Assembly: GCA_029168955.1 (NCBI GenBank)
Contig: JAPDOI010000212.1
Coordinates: 496,001 to 560,000, forward strand
Direction: 5' to 3'
DNA length: 64,000 nucleotides
Source: Aplectana chamaeleonis
Taxonomy: Eukaryota; Nematoda; Chromadorea; Rhabditida; Cosmocercidae
A program made the translations under genes and the position numbers. Shown in pieces: positions 42,375-57,817 of the stretch (within the stretch, counting starts at the first letter, position 1; each line of letters opens with the position of its first letter). The notes beneath the pieces are model-generated. The model saw only the letters and a program-made list of their open reading frames with translations, did no database searches and had not been told where the DNA came from.

Positions 42375-43199
42375 CATTAACTATTTCGGTCATCGCGTCC
42401 CTGAGACCATGTTTGTAGTCGGTAGCTGCACCCTCCATTCTATGCGGAGTACACAAGTTTCAGGAAAAGTGAAAACTCTAGTCCGCCTACTCCGTCTATA
42501 GAGATGTGCTTCCTTTCCGCAGCGACGGACGCCGCGACCGTCTGCAACCAAGGCAAGAGGACCCTTCTACACTTGGATCGCTGATTGCCGCGACACCATG
42601 CTTTGCGTGCTGAACATGCGACACAATCGAAATCGATAGTCATGGGTATCGCATCGCACGCCGATGGAACTCGGGAACAGATTACACAGGAAATCGTTAC
42701 GAGATTAGCACAACTCTCCGTCCCTCTACCTTAATCTTCGATCCTAGATCGGTAACACCTTTTCCAACCGCCATTAGTCTATCCCGAGAGTCGCGATGCT
42801 GCACTCTCGTTGCCCCTTATCGTATGAGTCTGCGTACGTATGTGCTTTTTCTCCTATCGAAAGTCTTACGCTGAGTGTTCACCAATTTGCCTGAGCAACT
42901 AGTTCGATGCTATCTTAGCAGCGGGAGCACTGTTGTATCGCACTTGACCACAACCATTTTTCCGTGCCTCGATGGATTTTGAGCTTTGGCAGGGTAGGGA
43001 AAGCCCGGGTACTCACTCAGGCACTCGGGGGGACGGCCCGCCACACTTTTGAGGCCGGAACGGCCATCCCCCAACCTTGAAGGAGTCATTCGGCCATCCG
43101 CGTCCGTTCTGGACCGCGACGCGTCTACGCACATCGGCAGTTACAGCCATCGGAGCCCCTACTCAGTTGCTCCGGATCATCAACATGTTTAGATAAAAG

Positions 43200-43830
43200 T
43201 ATTAACAATGTTGCTGGTATGAAATGCTCTTCATCTCACCGTGCGCCTCAGTCGGCTCTTCGGAGCCGGACCTGGAAGGTGGCCTTGAGTAGCTACCCAG
43301 AAGATCCAACGGATACCGGAGGATAATTTTTGCCGCCGAGGGGAGAGGGCTCCCCAGGGCGGGGGGGGGGGGGTGGATAAGAACGTAAAGGCCAACCGAG
43401 CATTGGTGGACACGAAGCGGTCGCGTCACGGCTCTATAATGTTTCTAGGTTTTAATCCGATTTTGTTATATCTTGACCATCGGTGGTGCTGTTTTTCTAA
43501 TTCCTAGTCCAGGCAGGTCCTCAACTGCTGACGTCTGGAGAAGGACGGTGTGTGAATGAAGACACACCGCTCTCCACTTATTTTATACCCTACCCTTTAT
43601 CAATTGGTTATCATCAATTTTGTTTACGAGAGCAGTGACGTGACCGCGTCGTGTCGAGCAATGTTCGGTTGGCCTTTACGTTCTTATGGGGGGGGGGGTG
43701 GTTCCCAACTGTGGAGCCATCTCCCCACGGTCCATGGTGGGATGCTCTCCACTGCGGATCGTGGCGGTGGGGTCACCTCACCCCCTCCGTGGGGATCCCA
43801 ACAGGAGTGATCCGTGTGGGATGTCCCCGG
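43200..43830. repeat. Compound palindrome with family L/M-like interior
   Basis: Arms 43377-43435 and 43630-43687 share AAGAACGTAAAGGCCAACCGA in inverse orientation. The left outer part has GGATAATTTTTGCCGCC (43321 on), as in family M. The right outer part resembles family M 3' sequence (TGGTGGGATGC..CTGCGGATCGTGGCGG). The spacer holds an ACGGTGTGTG..CACACCGCT hairpin (43538-43577) and TTTTATACCC. Poly-G runs at 43361-43373 and 43687-43697. Confidence 0.6.
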
Positions 43831-43831
43831 G

Positions 43832-44134
43832 AAAAGCACGCCCATGCCGATCACTTTTTCCGCAGGGCTACCGTAACCATTCTTGAATAAAACATGACGA
43901 ATGTAAACACACGCTCATAAAATGCGGGGTATAAAAGAGCGGAGGAGCGGTATGCATTCATTCGCACACCGCTCTCCTCGAGAAGCTACTAAGGAGTGGC
44001 TGAGGAGGTCGAAATTGTGCAAACATGTTTGTTGGCTATTAAGATGTGCTCATAACCATGCTGACACTTGGAAAAATTTTAAAGGAGGGTTACGGTAGCC
44101 CTGCGGAAAAAATGATCGGCATGAGCGTGCTTGT
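43832..44134 (+). repeat. MULE-like MITE, family L (copy 2)
   Basis: The same ends as 41264-41567 in inverse orientation, flanked by GTCCCCGGG (43823-43831 and 44135-44143). TATAAAA (43930-43936), hairpin, AGCTACT..AGTGGCT hairpin, AAATTGTG (44012 on), then CAAACATGTTTG. The TATA-to-motif distance is 82 bp, as in copy 1. Confidence 0.85.
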
Positions 44135-44139
44135 GTCCC

Positions 44140-44640
44140 CGGGTCCCCTGTGCGAATCCGGAAATGCCGAAAGTGGACATGGACAGTTTTTGAGAAGCTT
44201 ATGAACAAATTTTGGACCGCTCAGGGGCCACGTAACGACAGATTTCACCGGAGGACGGCGGTCTGCGCACCTTTTGACATCGATGCTCTGATCGAAGGCG
44301 CGGCTCGGCGGCCAATGGTGCGGCGGTCGTAGCCCCCGAGGGCCTGAGCAGGTACTCAGGGCGACGGCCGACGAGCCTCTATGCCGAAAACGGCGGCCGG
44401 AACCCCACATTTCGAAGGTGCCGTCCAGCGGCGAACCATGCTGCATGCGACGCGCACGCAAATCAAATATTGGCTAGCGCGCGAGCCACAAAACACGCCG
44501 GCCGGTCGGAAAGGGTGGTCGTCTTGTGGCGCCAGTGATAAGATTGGGCAACTCAGAGGGAAAGACTGAGCAGCGCTATCGGTTACCGGAGTGGCGCGGC
44601 CCAATTGAAAACGCGAAATGCCGTACCAGACGTATTGCCA
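44140..44640. other. GC-rich unassigned stretch
   Basis: No recognisable coding motif. Open frames on both strands reflect GC bias rather than known proteins. Confidence 0.3.
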
Positions 44641-45330
44641 GTGCGGTACGAAACCATTGATTCGACGTGATCAACGTCGATTCGGTCATATCAACCATGG
44701 GTTAGTGGTATCAACCAGCAACCGCCAGCTTGGGGTGGGGATTTCCTCCCTTGAGCGACGAAGCAGCCGCAGGCAGCACCATCCAAATATGGGTAAAACT
44801 GATTTTTACCCCCCCCCCCCCGCCCCGAAACACCCGATACACGACAGATTTAGCCTCCACGCAGGGTATTTCCTCCCTTGAAGCCGCAGGCTGCACCGTC
44901 CAGATAGGGGTAAACTGGTTTCCACCCCCAAAATACCCTATACACGTTGATATGACCAACCCACCCGTTGATCACGTCGAATGAATGGCTAGTGCCATGG
45001 TATCATGCCGCACTGGCAATGTGTCCGGTCCGGCATTTCTCCTCCAGTGCACGTGATATGCACGTTACGACGTGATCATTCGTGACCACCATCAGTGGTC
45101 TTTCCAACCGGTCGAATCGAGGATGGCGTGGTGCGCAAAATGTGGGGCGCGGGGCTTGAAACCGTTGGGGGGGGCACTCGAGAAAATAAAATGATTCATC
45201 CATGAAAATGAAATTTTGGGCTGATATCGTATGCCTGATAGCGTTATCAGCCACTGTTTTCGTGGAGACTCCATGTAAATACTTCGACATCTGAAAGCGG
45301 TATCATTCATTCTCCAACTGAATCCTGAGT
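44640..45330. repeat. Diverged foldback repeats shared with 15.5-16.7 kb
   Basis: Blocks CGACGTGATCAACG, GGATTTCCTCCCTTGA, AGATTTAGCCTCCACGCAGGG and GATAGCGTTATCAG recur from the region 15470-16720. A poly-C run is at 44811-44823. Confidence 0.6.
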
Positions 45331-45532
45331 GTCCCCCAAACGGTTTCAAACCGGGCGCATGCAGCCATTTTCGGCTCAAAGGGGAGCGGGCCATCATCCT
45401 GAGTACCTGAGCAGCTGCGCTCTTCTCTTCTCAGCGAGCCGGCGCACGCAACCAACGCACCAGCCGCGGATGAGATTTAAATGTTTTTCTTTTGGGAGGC
45501 AAGTCACGTATCTAACAATATAACCCTTCAGT

Positions 45533-48835
<3,303 letters not shown>

Positions 48836-48855
48836 TTTGTTGTGCTTTGTTTCCA

Positions 48856-48861
48856 AATAAA
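48856..48861 (+). terminator. Polyadenylation signal of the LDH gene
   Basis: AATAAA, 21 bp after the stop codon. Short 3' UTRs of this kind are normal in nematodes. Confidence 0.8.
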
Positions 48862-50283
48862 TTGCTGTTTTGTTCTTTCTACAAAACAACAAATAGGGCT
48901 ACATGACAATGTTCACCCGCGTACCTACGCGGTAAACTCACCACCGTGTGGACGAGTCCAAAGTACCACGGGTGTGTGTGAATGAATATTAACTATTTCC
49001 CCGTTGATTCGTTGGTCGTTAATTTTTGCCGGAAAAGCGCATTAGTCCATTAAAGCATGGAGACGTTAATTTTGCAATCCGTTGAAATTACCAAAAAAGC
49101 TTTACCTGACCCTAGAAAATTCGATAGAGTATGAGAGCTATACGAAAAAAAGACTGAAAATACTTTTGGTAAAAGTCACCGTCCAGTCCTCATAGAACAC
49201 AGATAACAAGAGTGGAAAGAAAAGAACGAGGATTATCCGAAAGAAAAGTCTGGTCATGCAAAAAGATAAACCAACTCACCCATCATACACAGCGAATGGC
49301 ACCCCGATACATTCACTAATTCGCTGTCCTGAGCACGAATCCGAGGTTTGTTGCGAACCACTTTTCGCGTCCTGGATTCCGTTTGGGTTTTCCACCGTAG
49401 AGGGATTCTGACATACAATACCGGCCATAACTTCTGTCCCAAAGCGCGTCGGCGACGCGAAATCGCGTCGAAAACGCCGTACTGTTCGGAGTGGACTTTT
49501 TGAGAACCTGAAAAAACCATTCGATTCCACTCAATGAGGAGATTGCGAGTATATGTTCGAGCTTGAGAAAAACTCAAGTCTTCACATAGTTATGGCCTAT
49601 TTTCCCTAAAAAAAAGTCAAAATCTTTGGAAGTGGTTATTTTACTAATCTGGAAACACCGTTCGTATCCTCTCGTCGTCCTGATTCCAAAAATATTATAA
49701 TGTTTAGAAAATGTTACATCTTGACATAGTTATGGCATATTTCGCCCACCCAAAGAGTAGGAATGCTCTATCAACGGCGAAACTTGAACGTGAGCATCAC
49801 CAGTATATTTGTATCGTAATTCTGACTTCTAAGCTGTCTCTGTACCTTTAAAAGTTCGAGATTTGACTCTTAATCTTTTTTTGTTTTATATGAACTCGGT
49901 TTTGGCGATGGTCTCCCTTCAATTTCTCGGTTCTCCGCGCTCTCCACGCTATTGCTCTTCTCTCTCTGACGCACTCCTCGCTGCCTGCACTGCCTCACTC
50001 GAAGACAGTCCCCCAAAACCGAATAGAATTCGAGGAACGGAGACGGACTGGAGAGCCAGAGTTATGAAAGCCCGGTGTCTGAAAGGCCAAAGGTCGAAAT
50101 GGGAGAGGAGTAAACATCATGGGTGTTCTCTGAGATATTGCTATAGCGAGACGGAACGCTGGTCGGCGGAAAGCTGAAGAGGTGGTCCGCATTGAATCAG
50201 CATCAAGAGAGAATCGGAACAGGAGTTAGCGTTATGGGTGGTTTGTCCCTGGTTTACTAAATCCCATTCTCACACTACGGTGA

Positions 50284-50760
50284 GTAATTCAGTGGCTATA
50301 GACCACCCAGCCAGTTCGCGCGGCCGCGGCGCGCGCAGCATTTATTCGTTTCCCACGCGAAGTGTGTGAATCATCATTGAGCAATCTTCCGGGAATGCAT
50401 ACAAGCAAATCCATATAAAATTTTCAATCTCACCTTCTGCATGAATTGCACTTTATCCGCGGACTTCACGCGGTCATCCAGTGCTTTGCCCAGCTCGTCC
50501 GTTTGATCTTCGTAGATCATTTCTTCTAGTTTTCTCACAAACTTTAGCGGATTTTGTTATGTCTGTTGAAGTATTTTTTCTACCTTGGTACAATTGTGAT
50601 TTTTGCTGATAAAACGTGGATTCAATACTTTACTGGTACTGAATGATGGCCGAAGAGTGCAGAAAGATGAGTCACACCCTTCTCCGGGAGACGAATAAAT
50701 GCTGCGCGCGCCGCAGCCGCGCGCGCTGGCTGGGTGGTCTATAGCCGCGGAATCACTGAC
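50284..50760 (-). mobile_element. Nested TIR element in the left arm, carrying a coding-like exon
   Basis: TCAGTGGCTATAGACCACCCAGCC at one end pairs with GGCTGGGTGGTCTATAGCC at the other. Minus-strand 50520 down to 50434 encodes 29 codons ending at CAGAAG|GTGAGA. An identical-length partner is in the right arm (53945-54428). Confidence 0.7.
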
Positions 50761-52358
50761 CGACAACGGAGAATTTTCAGAATGGCACTGTTGGATATTT
50801 CTTTTTGAATTGAGCTAATACGGAGGATTTACTCGCGACTATATTTCCAAACCTCGGGCCGAGTAAAAATGGGCGTGGCAGGGACGGAGCGTGTAAACTC
50901 GTCCATTCCTATCGAGACACAACGCCATTACAGTAGCTGCTGCTCGCCCTTTAATCGACGCCGCTCGCGCCCGAATCAGCTGTTTTCTCTCGACTTGGCC
51001 CGATTCGACGTCTTTATTCAGTTTTGCGGCCCGCCCAACGTACTGCACTTTCATCGATATATTCTGGTCCTGCTGGGCTGGTGTAGTACTCTGCTGCAAT
51101 ATTCACGTCTATTTTGCCTTCCCCTACCGTCGCCGCTCTATTTGGATCCTGATTCGTACTGCTTATTCGTCTTCTTACAGATATTCACCTGATATAATAG
51201 TATTATTCACTATACTTTATATAGTTTTTGCTCCGCTGATCGTTCCATTTTTTCTATGCATAACTTTTGTGAAACTGTGGATCATTTTGCATGGTTTTCT
51301 GCAGAAGATTTTTAGAATAGCTTTTTTTGATGGGCATCTGCTGAATTAAACCTGTCATTTTCAGGAGCCAGTCGCTGCATGCAATTGCCCGTTCCTTTCT
51401 CATGCATTTTCTCCCTCCTTTTCTCTATTTTTTCCTTTCCTCTCTTTGTATCTGACGCAGTTTCCGATTCTTTATGATTTAGACACTGGTTAACACAATG
51501 TGTACTCTTTGATACAGTCTCGGTGTATGCCGACAGAGCTATGCTTCCCCCACCACCTCACTTCTTCCTGCCTTGCTGTGGACATCGTCATGCCACGCGG
51601 ATCAGTACTGCTGGTAAACTTCAATCGCAAGGAAAACGCTGCAAATCTTGAAGCGTGTCGTTTTTCGAAATCCATTTTTCACATTAGTGCCATCTCCCCT
51701 GTGCGGTGTGTGGAAGCTGGTGGAATTGGAATTTGAGACCGCATTTCATTCAGTTCTACTGTTCAGTGCTGAATCTTGCGCTTCCAACGCGGATTCTCCG
51801 CAGAGAGCCACGGCTCGGTCATTATATCGTTACCATGGACGCCGAGCAATTGTTTTGTGAAAAAAATATTCTAGAATGGAAAAAAATTAATGCTTCGCTC
51901 TCGAGGTATCTACTGACATCATAGGCCATTTTTATATCCCACGAAAGGCCTATCGCGGTCGCAGAACACAGCGACTTCGCTAAGAGCAGCAGTAGCTGTC
52001 GACCAGGGCCAAGAAACACCCGGTACGGTGCTGGATGCCGATGCCTAGCTTTTCCGCATCAACCTAATCTAGCATTGTGCCGGGTGTTTCTTGGCCCTCC
52101 TCTCCATGTGTTGCGTTGAGAGAAAGCCAATTGTGCGTACAGGACGCATTTCGACTTCCTTCATCAAAAACCATGTGACACGGCGGGGTGTGCACGAGCT
52201 AAACCCAACCCAAATCGACAAACCCATGCCTAACGCAATGATGAATCCGGCCTCTGTTCCCTCGCGCGCTTGTGCGGAGCGATGGTAGAGATAGCGGGAA
52301 AGTGTGGGGAGAAGGAGCTGCAGCGTACGCTTGCAGACGCACGCGATGAATGCAATTA

Positions 52359-52629
52359 CTGTGCTTCTCTGGGCCACATTCCGGTCCGCGATTGCGTCTC
52401 GACAAGCTTTGCGGCCGCGCGCTTTCGAGCTTCCAGCGCCGCAGCTGCCGAACTGCTGACTCTAGGTGGGTTTTGGAAACTGGGAACTAAGGAAAATTGG
52501 AGAAAATTGTATAAAAAAAACCACATCGAGTCGGCTTTGGCGCTGGAAACCCGACTGACTCAAGCGCGTGCGGCTGCGAAGCGTGTCGAGCCGCAATTGC
52601 GGACCGGAATTAGGCCCAGATAAGCACAG
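52359..52629. repeat. MITE, CTGTGCTT family (copy 4)
   Basis: 271 bp, CTGTGCTTCTCTGGGCC / GGCCCAGATAAGCACAG ends. TA precedes the left end; the right flank is TG, so one duplication base has mutated. It is inserted in a family E repeat (52250-52350). Confidence 0.88.
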
Positions 52630-54185
52630 TGCTTCTCCATTTCAAGCTATTTTCCACCAAAGAACCGCTCTGCGTGCATGATAACGATATAATGGCCAAG
52701 CCGCGGCTCTTTGCAGAGAAATTTTCTATGGAAATGCGAGATTTGACACCGAACCAGTAAAACTGGATGAAAGGCCGTGCAGTATGGCTACAAAGAAGAA
52801 GAAAATCAGCCTCTAATTCCAGATCCTCCGAAATCCACACTTCGGTAACGAGAAGTAGCACTAACTTGAAAGAAATGATAAAAAACGACTTACTCTTTCA
52901 GATTCGCAGAGTTTTCCTTGCGATTAGTTTCCCTGTTCTACTCATCAGTGTAGCATGACGATGTCCGCAGCAACATCAAGAAAGAAAGAAGTGGGAGGGG
53001 GGAGCGAATCTTGTCGGCATATACCGAGACCTTACCAAAGAGTGCACATTAAATTTACCAGTGTCTCAATGATAAAGAATCGGAAACTGCGCGTGACATC
53101 AACAGAGGAAAAGGGAGGAAGAAAATGTTTAGAATGGGAGGGGCAGTTGCACGCTGGCGCTTGGAAATATGCCGTGAAATTCAATAGTAACTCATGAAAG
53201 AAAGATTCCCTATGCTAAACTATTATTTGCGGAGTGCCATGCAAAAATGCTGTTTTTTTTTGTAATTTCAAACATTTGCTGAGAGGAATGGCATAAAATA
53301 ATCCAAAATTTCAGTGAATAAAATGAAATAATTGTTCAATCAATTTAAAATTTAATATTCATGTCAGATACAATTAATAAATATCATTTGAAATAATTAA
53401 TTGAAAAAATCGAACAGTGTTCTCCAAAATGAAACAAACACGATGATTTCGGTTTAACAGCACTAACAATAAGTAAAAAATACAAAAGGAGAGAAAAGGT
53501 GCCTAGAAAATGTTGAATAATCAGCCCAGCACTAAATAATAGAAAAAGTAAACTAGAATGATACAGCACAATAATATAGTAGGCCCAGAATATTGAAGAA
53601 AGTTAGACAGGGTACTGCGTCAGCACAGCAAGACCAGAATATGTCGATGAAAGTGCAGCAGAAGACGTTAGACGGGCCGCAAAACTGAATAAAGACGTCG
53701 AATCGGGCCAAATTGAGAGAAAACAGCTGATTCGGGCGCGAGCGGCATCGATTATAGGGCGAGCAGCAGCTACTGTAATGGCGTTGGGTCCCGATAGGAA
53801 TGGACGAGTTTACACGCCCCGCTCCTGCCACGCCCATGAAAACTCGGCCCGAGGTTTGGAAATATAGTCGCGAGTAAATCCTCCGTATTAGCTCAATTCA
53901 AAAAGAAATATCCAACAGTGCCATTCTGAAAATTCTCCGTTGTCGGTCAGTGATTCCGCGGCTATAGACCACCCAGCCAGCGCGCGCGGCTGCGGCGCGC
54001 GCAGCATTTATTCGTCTCCCGGAGAAGGGTGTGACTCATCTTTCTGCACTCTTCGGCCATCATTCAGTACCAGTAAAGTATTGAATCCACGTTTTATCAG
54101 CAAAAATCACAATTGTACCAAGGTAGAAAAAATACTTCAACAGACATAACAAAATCCGCTAAAGTTTGTGAGAAAACTAGAAGAA

Positions 54186-54272
54186 ATGATCTACGAAGAT
54201 CAAACGGACGAGCTGGGCAAAGCACTGGATGACCGCGTGAAGTCCGCGGATAAAGTGCAATTCATGCAGAAG
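54186..54272 (+). other. Captured exon-like sequence in right arm
   Basis: ATG then IYEDQTDELGKALDDRVK, then SADKVQFMQK, ending in phase 0 at a consensus donor (AAG|GTGAGA). Open codons (KFVRKLEE) extend upstream of the ATG. Composition is that of an ordinary helical, charged protein. The mirrored copy at 50434-50520 (minus) has the same length. I do not recognise the source gene. Confidence 0.5.
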
Positions 54273-55439
54273 GTGAGATTGAAAATTTTATATGGATTTG
54301 CTTGTATGCATTCCCGGAAGATTGCTCAATGATGATTCACACACTTCGCGTGGGAAACGAATAAATGCTGCGCGCGCCGCGGCCGCGCGAACTGGCTGGG
54401 TGGTCTATAGCCACTGAATTACTCACCGTAGTGTGAGAATGGGATTTAGTAAACCAGGGACAAACCACCCATAACGCTAACTCCTGTTCCGATTCTCTCT
54501 TGATGCTGATTCAATGCGGACCACCTCTTCAGATAACTGCTTTCCGCCGACCAGCGTTTCGTCTCGCTATAGCAATATCTCAGAGAACACCCATGATGTT
54601 TACTCCTCTCCCATTTCGACCTTTGGCCTTTCAGATACCGGGCTTTCATAACACTGGCTCTCCAGTCCGTCTCCGTTCCTCGAATTCTATTCGGTTTTGG
54701 GGGACTGTCTTCGAGTGAGACAGTGCAGGCAGCGAGGAGTGCGTCAGAGAGAGAAGAGCAATAGCGTGGAGAGCGCGGAGAACCGAGAAATTGAAGGGAG
54801 ACCATCGCCAAAACCAAGTTCATGTAAAACTAAGAAAGATTAAGAGTCAAATCTCACACTTTTCCAGGTGCAGAGACAGCTTTGAAGTCAGAATTACGAC
54901 ACAAATATACTGGTGATGCTCACGTTCAAGTTTCGCCGTTCATAGAGCATTCCTACTCTTTGGGTGGGCGAAATATGCCATAACTATGTCAAGATGTAAC
55001 ATTTTCTAAACATTATAATATTTTTGGAATCAGAACGACGAGAGGATACGAACGGTGTTTCCAGATTCGTAAAATACCCACTTCCAAAGATTTTAACTTC
55101 TTTTAGGGAAAATAGGCCATAACTATGTGAAGACTTGAGTTTTTCTCAAGTTCGAACATATAGTCGCAATCTCCTCATCGAGAGGAATCGAATGGTTTTT
55201 TCAGGTTCTCGAAAAGTCCACTCCGAACGGAAACGGCGTTTTCGACGCGATTTCGCGTCGCCGACGCGCTTTGGGACAGAAGTTATGGCCGGTATTGTAG
55301 TCAATGAAATACATTGCTACTGCCTGTAAATCTAAGCGAGAGGAGGCTTGTGGCTCAGGAAATGGCAAAAATATTCGGGTTTAAAAATGCAAAAATGAGA
55401 AAATTTGTAGAAAAGGTCGGCCAGCAGCAGACGGCTTAC

Positions 55440-55600
55440 TTATGGTTTCCATTTTCGATCTAGTCTGACGCATGAACCAGGCGGCGGGGCGTGCGGGGTT
55501 GGCGGCCTCATTAAAGAATGGGGTTTCGATTCGTGCGTAGCTATCTACAGTCGCAGCCTCGTCCATTCATCAGACTAGAATTATTGCGCGAACTCTACCT
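55440..55600 (-). repeat. Second copy of the MDEAA-frame repeat
   Basis: Matches 10690-10850, including TCTAGTCTGACGCATGAACC and TCGTCCATTCATCAGACTAG. It also keeps EAANPARPAAW in frame. Confidence 0.6.
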
Positions 55601-55931
55601 GCTGTCTATATCGTTTGAATTGTTGAGATTTACGTCGAAGAACCACAAATTTACTGACTTTTCCTTTCGCCAGCTCGATTGACTGTGTAAGCCCTATCTG
55701 CCTTGTTTGCCCGTAAGAAATGTGTATGCTCAAAAGAAGGAGCTCTCAATGCTGATTCGATGTATGTCCGACGGAGCTCAATCGGGGCACTTCGAGCCAA
55801 GTTATGACGAAAAGTCGCAGAAGTCGCGATTTCGCGATTTCTTCGAGTGAACTGGTGCGGGTATTGTAGTGCCGCTTCATTTTGCTTCTTAACTAGCGCA
55901 ACCGGTACTCTTCCAAACAGACGACCCACTA

Positions 55932-56470
55932 CTCTGAGAGTTTTGGCCGCGAAATAGCCGGCAAATAGCCCACCAGGCTCCGCAGCGGCTCCTAGTGGGC
56001 TATTTCGTTGCTAATTCGCGGCTATTTCTCGGCTTTTTACGAAACGGACCAGAAGTAGCCGAGAAATAGCCGAGATATAACCGAGCAATACTCAGAAGTA
56101 AAGAAAATTGACCAAAACGCAACCGTCGCCGGCTCGCCGAGCCACCATCTGGGTCCGCCAGCTGTTGGGCGGGGCGTACAAAGGCTGAACGTCGTCCAAG
56201 TACCTCAAACTTGGGTAATTGAACCGACGGAGGTGCTGAGATCTGAATCATGCCTCTGGAATGCTCCGTATATCTACTGGGAGAGCATTCTTTCTCGGCT
56301 ATTTCTCGGCTATTTCGCGGAGAGCATTATTTAGCGGCGAGCATTATTTAGCGGCTATTTCTCGGCTATTTCGTGGCGAGCATTATTAGGCGGCTAATTA
56401 GCGGCTACTACGCGGCAAGCAGACATTTCGCGGATATTTCGCGGCCATTTCTCGGCCAAAACTCTCAGAG
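55932..56470 (-). mobile_element. SL1-like TIR element, best copy
   Basis: 539 bp, ends CTCTGAGAGTTTTGGCCG / CGGCCAAAACTCTCAGAG with TA on both sides (55930-55931 and 56471-56472). The minus strand carries, at 56204-56225, a 22-mer that matches nematode SL1 except at position 4 (C for T), ending CCCAAGTTTGAG. It is followed at once by GTACTTGG, so CCAAG/CTTGG close a loop around the GGTA donor. Flanking DNA is made of many TTTCTCGGCTA / TAGCCGAGAAA repeats. No clear Sm site follows. Confidence 0.85.
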
Positions 56471-56479
56471 TAGAGCGTA

Positions 56480-57190
56480 ACCTTATGGGTTTATGTCTCG
56501 GGAACCGGCCAATGATTCGGTTCTCTCTAAAAACTCTAATCTGGTTCATGTAACCAACCTAGCTATCAGTTACGATATAGTGATTGCTAATATCATGATG
56601 TCATTTTCTGGGTCTTCTAATCCGAAAGAGCACCGCGTAACCTACCTTGGTATCTTGAAAGTCGTTAAGTAGACTTCGAGTTCAAGCTCAGCACCCCAAA
56701 AGGGCCCCTAGGAGAAGTTTACAGCCTAATCTGGGACCGTTACCAAACTAGCGTATGCCCACCGTAATTTACCGTAATCTTCCGAAAATTGATAGACGCA
56801 CCTCAGATTCGAGTTGAAGACTCCAACTAACCTTCACAGTTAGGTTTCTAAACAAATCTTTAATTGCGTTTCGGGAATAGTCAAAAGTCGCATCGAATGC
56901 TGCACTTCTATTTTGTGGCCGGATTAGCACCTGAAAAAAAGTTTGAGCCAAATCCAAGACCATTTTTCTGAACACCTTGAAAGTTGCTTGGTAGAAGCCT
57001 TAGAGCCCAACCGAGGTAACCCGCTTGACTCGATTCGTAGAACTCATAGATTTAGGAAAGCATAATTGGAGGTACATCAAGTTGTATGACTTTCGCTTGA
57101 ATTTTGACCAGTTGTCGAACCATAGTAAGCTAAATCTGGCTCACACTCCTGGGAAATGCCAATGGAGAATGGAGCTGGTCTGCGAACCAG
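56480..57190. repeat. Diverged dispersed repeat, no gene
   Basis: Shares phrases such as CACCGTAATTTACCGTAATCT and CTCAGATTCGAGTTGA with 34200-35060 and 61600-61870. No coding evidence. Confidence 0.4.
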
Positions 57191-57203
57191 TTGATACATT
57201 TAT

Positions 57204-57406
57204 TGTGGAGTCCATCAAGAGTGTCTCATTTACTTATCAATGAGAAGCGGTCGATTGGAGATCAATGAATATGAAACTCGTTGCAGCACAACCGCTCTCG
57301 CTGAATCGGTATCGAGCGTGCTGGTATGAGATTCATACACATCGATCCCTAGCTGACCGCTTCTTATTGATAAGTAAATGAGACACTCTTGAAGGACTCC
57401 ACTATA
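57204..57406. repeat. Foldback MITE, family H (copy 2)
   Basis: GTGGAGTCCATCAAGAGTGTCTCATTTACTTATCAATGAGAAGCGGTCG and its inverse at the right. Same element as 42166-42374. Confidence 0.85.
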
Positions 57407-57817
57407 TCTCTCAAATATCAGAAAGCTATTGAAATGTCAATGGCTCCATCACCTACGTTAGGGGGGAACCCTCAACCGATGAGATGAGAAAGCAGAGCTT
57501 TCTGCTTTCATACTTCTTCAGCATCAAGCCTGGCCGGGATTTCATGCTTCATAAAAAGGCGTCGCGGTATTGCTCGCGGAAGGCTTTTCTGAGGGCGGCG
57601 CTTCAGTCATTGCTCTTGCTCACCAATTTCAGGCGCAGATGTTTCGATCGTCACATTGAGTGCGCCAGCCTCTCAATTTCATACCATTCTTCTGCAAGCC
57701 CTCTCTCAGTCATGCTAACTTTCATGAGTCATACATGAATCACTCGTCTTACTTGAAGTACTCTCAACATTTTAAAGGTATAGGAGCAGAAGAAATTGAC
57801 AAGTCTTTTCAAAGCTA

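Larger units (their letters stand above)
49416..55297. mobile_element. 5.9-kb element with 1.7-kb inverted arms
   Basis: CAATACCGGCCATAACTTCTGTCCCAAAGCGC / GCGCTTTGGGACAGAAGTTATGGCCGGTATTG ends sit between TA dinucleotides (49414-49415 and 55298-55299). The arms run about 49416-51110 and 53580-55297 and are nearly identical; for example the same 69-codon frame starting MSVSDSAAIDHPASARGCG occurs in each. The spacer (51111-53579) has no transposase that I can recognise. It holds a CTGTGCTT MITE, a family E fragment, and a GGGCCAAGAAACACCCGG hairpin (52009-52100). Confidence 0.88.

Noticed and set aside
42400..42660. Possible coding exon on the minus strand (Cys/Arg-rich ORF)
   Set aside because: No family motif and no splice-consistent neighbours.
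49863..50177. 104-codon ORF, also present in the other arm of the 5.9-kb element
   Set aside because: Its conservation is explained by near identity of the two arms; Ser/Arg-rich with no family resemblance.
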